DNA from: Branchiostoma floridae
Lineage: Eukaryota; Chordata; Leptocardii; Amphioxiformes; Branchiostomatidae
NCBI RefSeq assembly: GCF_000003815.2
Contig: NC_049994.1
Coordinates: 15,170,659 to 15,234,658, forward strand
Direction: 5' to 3'
Length of the DNA: 64,000 nt
Shown here in pieces: positions 1 through 11,700 of this stretch; position 1 is the first letter of the stretch, and each line of letters begins with the position of its first letter. A model generated the notes under the pieces. It saw only the letters and a program-made list of their open reading frames with translations, was not told where the DNA came from and made no database searches. Position numbers and translations under genes: made by a program.

Positions 1-1010
1 AATTTTATGGATGATATCCTCTGCACAATGCAAAAATAGTGCGATAGGGCGAAAAAACCAGATAGGTGAAAAAAAAAAAGATGGCTACCTTTTCAAAAAT
101 AGGCACCATAAAATTGTAACGACTGTTGTAAAAAGAATTAAAGGGACAAAACATGGTATCAGAGCCAACAAGGCATTCCTTCCTGTATTTAAGATATGTA
201 CTGGTGTGGTAAAAGTGACACAAGTGTGGTAGACTGGTATCACCAACAAAGTTGGTAACCACACTTATAGCTTCCATATTGGTGTCACTTTTACAACTAT
301 CCAATAGGTTTTATTTCAGTCCTGGGTACCTCGCAAGCGTAACTTCTGCAAGTACAATTATTAGGCTACACAATATAATTTGCTCATTTTGGTACTTTAT
401 CGTCATGTTCACCATCCCTGCAGAAGAAAAAAAATTTTTTTCTGAAATCAGGCGAAAATTAATGCGCGCGCTGATGTCATCCATAAAATTTACTTGCTGT
501 GGCCTTAGTTGTATTGGTGGTCTGGAATTTGAATTAAAAGTTACAAACGAAGTGCGCTACAATCAAGTGGTCGTTCTAATTTCTTTCAGGGGGAGTACGT
601 CCTATAGGATACTCGAACCGTATGAATCAGAGAGTAATTCGACGATACAGTGGGAACAAAAGATGGCGTTTTACGTCTGAATTGCTAGAAAAACACATTC
701 CTCATTCAAGCGTCTAGCGGACCCCAGACACCCAGCATTAAGCGCCTACTTCTTCCAAATATACAGAATCTATCCTTGGTTATATACACCTTTAACCAAC
801 TTACACAGGTCAAAATGCAGTCCAATCATTTGCTTGTCATAAGAATTATTGCAATGATTACTGTTCCACCTGCCATAAACTATATATTTTACATGCATTT
901 GAGTCCTATGATGGAAAACACGGTAAGTATAGATTTCCTCAGATATGCAAATCAAGTCCCGATTTACATGATATGCACTTCTTTATGTTCATCTCGCTTG
1001 ATCTCTCCCC
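1..1010. other. Left edge, no gene; contains a relic of the lectin-gene intron
   Basis: I see no convincing exon here. Bases 545-760 closely match 21220-21430 and 38095-38310, which are the intron between the last F-type lectin exon and the first WSC-like exon of genes 2 and 3. This stretch is therefore probably a fragment of another copy of the lectin gene. The short ORFs have no domain and no splice context. Confidence 0.5.
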
Positions 1011-1235
1011 AAGGTACCTGCATACTAAATATGGATATCCGCCGTTCCCCTATTCCGTTATTCTCCTTGGAAGATTTTGACAAAAACGCCCTGCAATTCC
1101 AGGGCAAGCTGTCAGGGGGCCAAACGCATGCCACTTTTTCCTTACATCACAAGCTCTCTGCCATCAAAAAGACCACAGCATGTCCTGGTCAAAAGATGAA
1201 AAAATAACGAAGTTTTGCTGCAGTACCAAAGCCAC
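1011..1235. repeat. 225-bp direct repeat, copy 1
   Basis: This block recurs at 1893-2117 with the same length and, by eye, a single substitution (c to a in the early 'ccgttcccc'). The two copies bracket a 657-bp stretch containing an N gap and a GTCGG-rich sequence. Either a true recent duplication around an insertion or an unmerged haplotype at a gap could give this. Confidence 0.85.
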
Positions 1236-1254
1236 CTGGAGTTCGGCACGGTCG

Positions 1255-1614
1255 NNNNNNNNNNNNNNNNNNNNNNNNNNNNNNNNNNNNNNNNNNNNNN
1301 NNNNNNNNNNNNNNNNNNNNNNNNNNNNNNNNNNNNNNNNNNNNNNNNNNNNNNNNNNNNNNNNNNNNNNNNNNNNNNNNNNNNNNNNNNNNNNNNNNNN
1401 NNNNNNNNNNNNNNNNNNNNNNNNNNNNNNNNNNNNNNNNNNNNNNNNNNNNNNNNNNNNNNNNNNNNNNNNNNNNNNNNNNNNNNNNNNNNNNNNNNNN
1501 NNNNNNNNNNNNNNNNNNNNNNNNNNNNNNNNNNNNNNNNNNNNNNNNNNNNNNNNNNNNNNNNNNNNNNNNNNNNNNNNNNNNNNNNNNNNNNNNNNNN
1601 NNNNNNNNNNNNNN
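1255..1614. other. Assembly gap (360 N)
   Basis: Run of N. Any ORF drawn across it is meaningless. Confidence 0.99.
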
Positions 1615-1890
1615 CAAGTCGAAATAGGGTCGGCAATCGGTTGGGGATCAGTCGGGAGTGATTCGGCAGTCTGCAGCTAGAGGTCGGGATGGTTGGTGAT
1701 AGGTTAGTTAGCATTTGGGACACAGTCGGGAGTAAGTCATTTACTGGTCGGGAGGTGTTCGGGACATGTTCGGCGCTAAAAAATAGGCGTGGCCTAAACT
1801 GGTCAGACTACTCCCGAACTACTGCCGACTTGGGTCGGCTAAGGGTCGGCTAGTGTTCGGGAACCAAAGTCGGCTATGTGTAACCTAGGC
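1615..1890. repeat. GTCGG/TTCGGG-rich insert next to the gap
   Basis: Short motifs GTCGG, TTCGGG and TCGGC recur many times, and part (about 1803-1863) is an imperfect inverted repeat: 'ctcccgaact...gccgac' against 'gtcggcta...gttcggg'. It lies between the two 225-bp repeats and looks like the end of a mobile or satellite sequence. I do not recognise the family. Confidence 0.45.
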
Positions 1891-1892
1891 AT

Positions 1893-2117
1893 AAGGTACC
1901 TGCATACTAAATATGGATATCCGCCGTTACCCTATTCCGTTATTCTCCTTGGAAGATTTTGACAAAAACGCCCTGCAATTCCAGGGCAAGCTGTCAGGGG
2001 GCCAAACGCATGCCACTTTTTCCTTACATCACAAGCTCTCTGCCATCAAAAAGACCACAGCATGTCCTGGTCAAAAGATGAAAAAATAACGAAGTTTTGC
2101 TGCAGTACCAAAGCCAC
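1893..2117. repeat. 225-bp direct repeat, copy 2
   Basis: Second copy of the block at 1011-1235. After it the sequence runs into the 3' flank of lectin gene 1. Confidence 0.85.
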
Positions 2118-2355
2118 ATACTATGCAAAATCAACTTGACCTTCGTCTTTCCGACACCTACCTACATGTCTAATATCAGTGTATTGCATTAAGAGATTCT
2201 TGCAATTGAATTATGCTGACTGGAAAAATCCGGAAACATAGACACACCTAAAAGTACAGTTATCTGCATTTTCCATGGAAATAACAAACGATCACTGTAT
2301 ACATGTGAATTCTTAGCGTTCATAAGGCCCACTTCGCCTTCAAAAACGGCGTCTT

Positions 2356-2750
2356 TCATGCTATAATTGAAGCATCGTAGACACACAATAAATATTTTAA
2401 CAACGGAAACTTCACTTCCATCCGTACATCATTTACTACAGTCTGACCTGTAATCATGTAGACCTGGTTTGCCATACTTCCGCCTTCGCCGTCCGACGCA
2501 CAGGCAGTGGAAGGGCCGTACCAGTTGAAAGTGTTGAGCCCACTAGCAGACCCAGCACACCAGCCGCCATCTTGTACAGCAAACACGGGGAAAGCACGAG
2601 AGAGTGCTACCTGGTAACATTTGTCTATTGGGTTTTCACGGTAATAATAGCTGCCATCTAGGCGTGGATCTGTCCCCTCCAGAGTCGAAATGGCGCGGTC
2701 AGATGCGTCCCTCCAGCAACCCAGGCTGATGACCTCACGGCTTTTGCTTC
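2356..2750 (-). CDS. Gene 1 WSC-like module 4 (likely terminal exon)
   Basis: The acceptor is ...catacag before GAAGCAAAAGC at 2750. The module keeps its four cysteines in the contexts GCW, KCY, GWC and TAC, and ends ...MITG at a possible donor (2447/2448; exon 2448-2750 would be 303 bp, phase 1-1). Read-through past the donor adds QTVVNDVRMEVKFPLL and stops at 2356. The paralogous exons at 17152 and 51362 have a similar tail, so this may be the true C terminus. Confidence 0.75.
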
Positions 2751-5700
2751 CTGTATGGGAAAATAAGTAGTTCAGTAATTACCTTCGCTAGAAGGCTATG
2801 TACTCAGTACATGCTATAGTCGTACTTTTTGAGTGAAAGATAGCTCTTGGGACAGAGAGCAAGCAATGCACCTTTCTCGCGCGCGGCGACCATGATAGCT
2901 CGAAGACGAGGTTCATGATGATGATGAATGGTTTATTGTGCAACAGGGAATCTCTTGCAGATCCCATTACAATAAAATGTTGTCATGACAGTCAGTAGTT
3001 CTTATTATCAACATGATTAAAAACATTACGATTATATAGTTATAGTTTAAAACAATTAGTGATCTGACTCTAGAACTTTATCATTCGAAATGATAAATGG
3101 TTAATGAGGCAAACAGACAAAACGTATATTTTCTCAAATCAGCTCCCATTTAGTTTCCCCCCAAACCACACAAATTCTCACAATATAAGATCAAATGATG
3201 AATATCATAACTAGTGTTAAGCACCGACAGATATAACAACTTAGAGTAGCATAGACTGATCCTATAGTCAGTCCCTTAAGAGATTAAAAAAATAAGAACA
3301 CAATAATGCAAATATTTGACGGACATGCAGCCATTCTCTAATTGGTCGATTTTCATGCTATCATTGTTGGTTCAAATTATGATGGACAGTCTTTTGTTTG
3401 CCTCATCAAACTAGTTTTAGATCTATCACGGCTGCCGCATTTGAAAGGGGGGTTGACCCCCAAGCGGGTTTTTTAACTGCAGGACCCGGTTTAGTTTCAG
3501 AATTTGAACGAGAATAACTCAAGAAGGGGTCGACGGATCGCCACAGATTTTGATACGTAGATAGCTTAGGTGATGCTTGACTTCGGTGAATAATTATTAT
3601 GCTAATGATAATCTAATTTGCATAAATAATAAGGAAAATATATAAAACGTCCCGTTCGATGATTGGACTATTCAAACATGTGACATAAGTAGATGAGAAA
3701 GGGAACAACGTTGATATTGTATAGATGACAAAGTATGCAAATGAAGACCTTATTTGAATAATCAATGACGAAATACTGTAATTCCATAATGGTGAATGGC
3801 TGGAATTCCATACTTCAAATAATACGTCATTAAACATGCAGCAAATAATCTGAGGTGAACATAATGGTAGAATAGACTCACATTTAAGTTACTACTATTT
3901 TAAAAACGGAAACTTCCCTTCCACCAATACACCATTTACAACAGTCTGACCTGTAATCTTGTAGACCTCGTTTGCCATACTTCCGCCTTCGCCGTCTTTC
4001 GCACAGCCTGTGGAAGCGCCGTACTTGTTGAAGGTATTGAGCCCACTAGCAGATCCAGCGCACCAGCCGCCATCTTGTACAGCAAACACGGGGAAAGCAC
4101 GAGAGAGTGCTACCTGGTGACATTTGTCTATGGGGTTTTCACGGTAATAGTAGATGCCATCTAGGCGTGAATCTGTCCCCTCTAGAGTCGGAATGGCGCG
4201 GTCAGATGCGTCCCTCCAGCATCCCAGGCTCATGTAGTCACGGCTTTTGCTTACTGTGTGAGAAAAGGAGTATTTCGGCTATTACCTTTGCTAGAAGGTT
4301 ATGGTTATACTTGTAGGATGAAGGAGAATTCTTTTTACACAACCAGTCGGTACTTACATTGCTTACGTTTCGATGTCTCTCAGACACCTTCATCAGAGCT
4401 TCTAACTGGAGTTCTGCTTCTCACCGCTATATGTAGCCGATGTAGGTGGCGCTTTTGCGGTGAGAAAACAGTCCCAAACATGACTTAGCTTGTATCCTCC
4501 CTCGTCCCGGTTCATAACTGGAGTTGTGTAAAAAGAATTCTCCTTCATCCTTTAATTTATTCTACCAACCTCATGAAACTTTTTCCGGGAGATTATGGTT
4601 ATGTTCTCTACATGATATGGTTTAACGTTTTCAGTGAGAGCTGGCTCTTGAGGAAAGAGTAAGTAATAGGGGGTTGGTCCCAATCGTTTTTTTTAACCGC
4701 TAGAGCCGGTTTAGTTTCGGAATCTGAGAGAATAACTGAAGGAGGGGCGGACGGATGGTCATAACTTTTGGTACTATGTAGATAGCTTACGCGATACTTT
4801 ACATCATTAGATGGTATTATGCAAATCTTAATCTAATCTACATAATTAATGAGCAAGTTTTGTGAACCCATCCCGTTCCATGATAGGACCATTCAACCAC
4901 GTGACATATGTAACTTAGAAGGAGAAGAACATTAATATAGATGGGAAATCATGCAAATGAAGACCTACTTTGCATAATCAACGACAAAATGCTGCAATTT
5001 CATAATGGGAATTTCATGTTGATTGATACCTAATTGAACATGCAGAAAATAGCCTGAGGGGAGCGTAAATGGTAAAATAGATACGCATTTACATTATTTT
5101 GATAACGGGAACTTTACTTTCTGACCTGTAATCTTGTAGACCTCGTTTCCCCAGGCCCCTCCTTCGCCGTCCACTTTACAGGCTTTGGAAGGGCCGTACT
5201 TGTTGAAGGTGTTGAGCCCATCAGCAGACCCCATACACTGCCCGCCGTCCTGTACAGCAAACACGGGGAAACCACGAGAACGTGATACCAGGTAACACTT
5301 CTCTATGGGGTTTTGACGGTCACCGTAGCTGCTATCTAGGCGTGGATCTGTCCCCTCCAGAGACGAAATGGCGCGGTCACGTGTGTCTCCCCAGCATCCC
5401 AGGCTGATGTACTCACGGCTTTCGCTTCCTGTATAGGAAAATTCGCCGAAAGGTTATTACAGAACACTGTACCAACAACTCAGTTCTGACAGAGTTGGGA
5501 AGAAAAAGGGCACTCCTAAAGCTGGTAAAAAGGAGGAAGCTACAGTACTTCGGCCACACCACACGGACCCAGACCATCTCCACCCACACCCTTCCATCAT
5601 GGAAAAGTAGAGGGAGGCGGCGCAGGAGATGGAGAGACGACAACAGGGACTGGACAGCAGATCACTAGCTGACTGCACACAGAAGGCAAAGAACAGGGAG

Positions 5701-8700
5701 GATGGACGAGACTTGTACTAGAGGCAACCATAGTCCCCGGCCCTCCTGATGTGATGAGGATGGGACTAGGTGAGGTGGGGTGAGAAGGTTATGGTTATGT
5801 TCTCTACATGCCATGGTCGTACTTTTGAGTGATAGCTAGCTCTTGGCGCAGAGAGTTAGAAATAGGGGTTTGGCCCCCAAGCGTTTTTTTAAACTGCAGG
5901 AACCGGTTTAGATTTGGAATTTGAGTGAGAATAACTCATGAACGGGTGGATGGACGGCCATAAATTTTGGTATGTAGATAGCTTACGTGATGCTTGACAT
6001 TATGAAATGGTAATTATGCAAATAATGATTTGATATACATAATCAATGAGGAATTTCATAACCACACCCCGTTCCATGATAGGACTATTCAAGCATGTGA
6101 CATATGTAACTCAGAAGGAGAAGAACATTAATATAGATGGGGAATTATGCAAATAAAGAGCTAGTTTGGATAATCAATGACAAAATGCTGTAATTCCATA
6201 ATGGTAAATGGTGGGAATATCTTGAACATGCAGAAAATAACCTGAAGTGGGCATAGATGGTAAAATAGACGGTTATGTTATCTGGACAACGGAAACTTCA
6301 CTTCCACTCGTACACCATTAATAGGGCCTTCACACTGAAACCGAATTAGCAGCAATCAATCAGAACCAGCCGGAATGAAGTATTTGAAAAATTCGTGCCA
6401 CATTCGGGGCCATTCCGAGTGGGAATTCCAAATATCCCCTTCACACGAGAAGGAATGAGCCAAAATGTCGTCAGGATGAAAAGTCTTTTCTATTCCTGGG
6501 AATTCGTAGTGTATTCTAGATATTCTCACTGCCTTCCAAATATTCTTTTGGCCACATTCGGGCAGGATTCGAAGTGGGTTGCCGTTTTGGTTCTCCGTCG
6601 AATGAGATAAGAATGTTTCGAATAATGTTGGAATACCGTAGAATGCGGTCATACTGCAGTTAGAATAGTTAAAATCCTTTTTGAATGCCATTCGATATTT
6701 CTCTACTTCGAATGCACCTCGACAGTTTTTAACATGTTAAAAACTTTCGGGCCAGCCAAAAGAGCGGGCACAAATAGCTGGAATGTAGTGATAATTTCTG
6801 GAACACACTACTAAATTTCCAGAATGTACCACGAATGTGGGACCGCGTGGCGCAGTGGCAGCATGTCCGGATCTGCACCGAGAGGTTGCAGGTTCAAATC
6901 CGGCTGTCGTGCCACCGATCTTGTGCCCTTGGGAAAGGCACTTTACACAACTTTCCTCACTTTACTCAGGTGAACATGAGTACCTAGCTTCGGCTAGGGA
7001 CGTCCCTCGGATAGGACGTTAAATGGAGGTCCCGTGTATGGGGAGAGTCACACCCCATGCACGTTAAAGAACCCCCACATGTGCGATGGTGAGGTGTGGA
7101 TGGAGGAAACCACTCTGTCTGGAGTTGGTGATTCACTACGAATCACCCGGACGGAGGCCTGGCGAACCTTCGTGTCCTATCAGCCATACGGTGATTTACA
7201 TCATTCACCATGCCCCGGAGAGGAGATAGGAGCCGCCAGGGGACTTAAAGCCTGTTGAGTCAGCATGACAGTTGTTGTGCTGCCCCTACGGCAGATTAAT
7301 CAGCTTACGGCTGATTAAAAGGCTATGGGACTAACTAACTAACTAACCACGAATAGAAAAGAGTTTTCATTCCGACGGCATTCCGGCTGATTCGTGCTCT
7401 CGTGTGAAGGGGGCTTTACAACAGTCTGACCTGTAATCTTGTAGACCTCGTTTGCCCAAGCCCCGCCTTCTCCATCCGCCGTACAGGCCTTGGAAGGGCC
7501 GTACCTGTTGAAGGTGTTGAGCCCGTTAGCAGACCCGAAACACTCCCCGCCGTACTGTACAGCAAACACGGGGAAACCACGAGAACGTGCTACCTGGTAA
7601 CACGTCTCTACGTTGTCATCTAGGTGTGGATCTGTCCCACCGAGTGTTGGAATGGCGCGGTCACGTGTGTCCCCCCAGCAACCCAGGCTGATGTACACTG
7701 TGTGAGGAAGGAAGTATTTCGGTCATTGCCGACTGGATTTTCTACTCTTGTTCTTTCAGTTGGGTTGTATTGGCGGTCTTGGTCTTAAGGCAATAAAAAT
7801 GAGACTTAATAACAAGATGTTACAATAACGACATGAAAGAACCAAATGATAGGAACACAAAACTTAAAGCTACTCAAATAAGACTGCTAATAATCAACAA
7901 AAACGACCTGTCTGTACAGTGAATTTAAAAACAACATCAAATAGATAACAATTATGAGTGGTGGAGAGAGCGGAGTTCCCCTGAGTAAAGTTGAACATGA
8001 GAAATTGTCAGGAGTGTTTCTCGGATGCCCTGTATGTACATTAATTGGGTAAGGAATACAACAACAGAACGCTCTGTGTCTGGTTCAAGTTGACACGAAA
8101 GGGCGTCTGCTAATAATACATTTGGAGTACCGATTCAGCACATCTACAATCATGCCTCGCTAATTTCCACCTTACCATATCACTCTCTGCTGTCAGAATC
8201 ATCAAAACACCCAATTTTTCTTACCTGTTTCTGCGAAGACCAGGACCTCGCAAATCTGCAGATATTCGGACCGGGCCATCACCTGAATCAGATGGCAGTA
8301 AAACATTAGTAATCGCACCGGCCAACCCTATTCAGACCGTTTTTTGTCATTCCTGGACCGGGGACATAATATCTGATTTTAAGAAATTTGACGCAATGAT
8401 GACGTAATATGACGTCATCAATTTGACTATACTGACTGGAGCCGTGTACAGGGGGTATTCCCAGAAAACTTCATGATATGCTACAAAAATGCAACAGCAA
8501 GTACAGATAACAGAATGATAATCTTTGTTACGGCTAGTGTTGACAATAGCAACATCAATGACGCCACAATAACGTTATAAGATGACATCATGCGTGTCTA
8601 AGATTGGGCTCCGCTATCTTATATCCACCACATTCAATTTTCAAAAATACATTTTTTCAGCACATATTCGCAAAGGAAGATGGAAATAGACTACTAACGT

Positions 8701-11700
8701 CTGTTTAAACATTTTTATGAACGAATACCATGTAGGTACAAATTTTAAGGGATAATAATTCTTAATCTGATTATGGTCCGCCATCTTGGATTTTGACCGA
8801 TGACGTCATAATCTATTAATATTTGATTATTATTTGATTATATAGATATTCCAGATATCATGAGATTTCATATAGCACATTGTTAGGACCAAAATTAGTC
8901 AAAAATGCTTGTCAACAAACGGGTTGCACAGGGTGCACAGCTCCAATTTCGGGTGCACCAAGGTGCACGTGCACCCAGTATTTCGAGCCCTGTGATGATG
9001 ATGATCACCTGAATAGACACATAACGACCGGACATGGGCTGGTCGCAGTGCAACACGATGTTCGCTCCATTAGCTAGACGTCCCATGAAAGTCTCCCCAC
9101 ACTGGTCATTCTGGGCGAAGTTCTCATTCGGGCCCACTCGCGCCTGGACGTTATGCAGTCGCTCGCCTGCAAATACAGTCCGTTGAGAAGTCGATGACGG
9201 TTAGACATCCTGGTAATAGGAATGCCAAATAACAGCCACTCATTGGACAAGTAACCTCTAAATTATTTTGGAAACGGTTAGATATTTTAGATGTTTCCGG
9301 TATCTTTCGACACAGAGGCGATCTAAGTTGAACAGGTTTTATACCGTAACTATGAATTGATAAAGGAGGCATTCAATAAGTAATGTCCCTGACCCATTTC
9401 CCATAGCAGGAGATTAATGAAACTTGGCACAGTTATTAGTCTTTCTCTACATAGGAACCACCCAGAGTTATGCATTTCTCCCATCATTTGATGTAGCTCT
9501 GGACACCGTTCTTGTAGGACATCCCAGGTTGGTCCTGCGACAGGTGCCTCATCAATGGCAGAAGAGGGACGACCAGGTCTGGGAGCTGTTTCCACAGACT
9601 TCCGGCCTTGTTTGAATTCAGGATGCCAGCGTTTTACAAGTTCATATGATGGGGCATCATCACCATAAGTTTTTTTTCATTTCATCAAAAGTCCCTTTTG
9701 GTGTGCGTCCTTTCAAATACAAAAACCGGATCACTGCGCGACACTCAACTTGCTCCATTTCACACCTGGTCCATTTCGCACCTGACTCAGTTCAAACACC
9801 AGTAAATCAGTAACCACAATTAGTTCAGAGCTGTTTTTGCAACATAACCCATAGAAATATGACTCATTACACATGCAACATTTCATCTAGATCAGACAAC
9901 TGGCAGTGGGTCAGGGGCATTACTTATTGAATGCCCCTCGTAGTTTACAGATAAGAATGGTTTACATAGTTCAATAGGAAACAAAGGTACATAGGTACTT
10001 CTCACGAATTTCGTCACTTTACTGAAAATGAGTACCTAGCTTCGGTTAGGGACGTCATTTGGATATTACATTAATTTGAGGCACCTATCGACGCTGAGGA
10101 ACCTTCACCCAAACACGTAAAAGAACCCATAATACCCCTGTCACATTATCCACGATCTTCGGGCGAGGCTCGGGCGATTGCCGCAGAATCGTCGTCCGAT
10201 CAATTTTCGCCAAATGTGACAGGGGTATAACCACACCTATCCAAAAGAGCATGGGTCCTTCCCATTGTGGGTGGATCATTTAACTTAGTTTAATTTAGTA
10301 CAAATCTGGTGTGTTACGCCATGAGGTAGTTTACGGGGAAACAAACAAACAAACAAAAATAAACCAACCGCAGCAGTCGCCCCTGTTCAGAACGCCCACC
10401 CGGTTAACCATGTAGGCATCGCCCAGGTCCACCTTCCACCACGGCTCATACACCCAATCCGTGTGAAGGCACTGGTTGGCCCCAACGTTTGTCCCGAAGG
10501 AGCCGTCCACAGCCTTTTCCGGTCCCCAATTTGATGGGTGAGAGCTTGCTGTTGTTGTCTTACCGAGAGCGACGTTAGTTTCTGCAAGGAAACAAACGAT
10601 GGAAAATACACGCGAAGCTAAAAAGTGAACTAAAAGCTAGTTCACTCTTATGCGTGGGGTAACCTTTGTCCGTATTTTCAAACAGGGCATTTAGGGATAT
10701 CCAGTCGACGTACTGTGGTCTCAAGTTGTAATATTTAAAAGATACACCGTTCAACGACTTGACCTTGATGTTGAAAACAACGAACGTTGGTTACTCCGCG
10801 GATATGTATCAACCACGGGTAATGCGGAATGCATGGGGTTGAGTTCTCTATGTACCCACCGGCGATACATCAGTATGACGCCTCCAGACACCTGTGTTGT
10901 GTTCTCTATGTACCCACCTGTGATACAGCGGTATGACGTATCCAGGTACTTCTGCACACCCGGGCAGGGGTCTCCGAAAGCGAAGTAATCGGCCCGAATG
11001 TAGCACCGCTGTTCGCCCTGGCAGGTTTCCTGCATTACTAACAGACTGCTTGCTGCCCGGCAGTCGGTGGTACAGACGGAACATCCACAGGCGGGGTACT
11101 GGTCGGGCGACTTCCGGCCGAAGGTGGCGTCCAAGATGAGGAGCACCTTTCCCACCTCGCATGACAGATGCAAGGTGCCCCACTCACAGGTGTAGGCTGT
11201 TTCTATATCGCTTGGGATCGCTGTTGTCAGCAACGGAACAGGGACTGTCGGAAACACCGGTTCTACTGGTAGAGAATCGGATTGGAGTGTATTGGTAAAC
11301 AGAGACACCCAATTCCTGAAGCTAGTGTGTTCTTACTTATTCTAAACTCTATATCCGTACACAAAGTAAAGTGATTACCAACAAACTTTCGATCAGACCT
11401 CTGAGTAGAAATGACCCAAAGCCTAAGACACATACAGACCGGAAGTGTGACGTCAGCAAAGGGTCAAAGATGCTTGGGAGTCGGTATCGCCCCCCCCCCC
11501 CGTCTCGGTTGGAGTGTGTTTTTACATTTAGGGAGATTAAACATCCAGGTTATCAATGTTGAAATACAATTGAATCTTTACAACTGCATTAAAACGGATA
11601 CTTACTTATGGTAAATCTCCTTTTTGTCAAATAGAGATTAAATTGTATTACAATATTGTGTTTTGAATACAATCTATAGACAACTTTTTTCTGCATACAT

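Noticed and set aside
1142-1723. ORFs of 140-190 codons around 1.2-1.7 kb
   Set aside because: They run through the N gap; most of the residues are undefined.
8880-9000. Clustered GTGCACC palindromes as an operator-like site
   Set aside because: It lies in an intron amid repeats; there is no comparable cluster in genes 2 or 3, and nothing links it to regulation.
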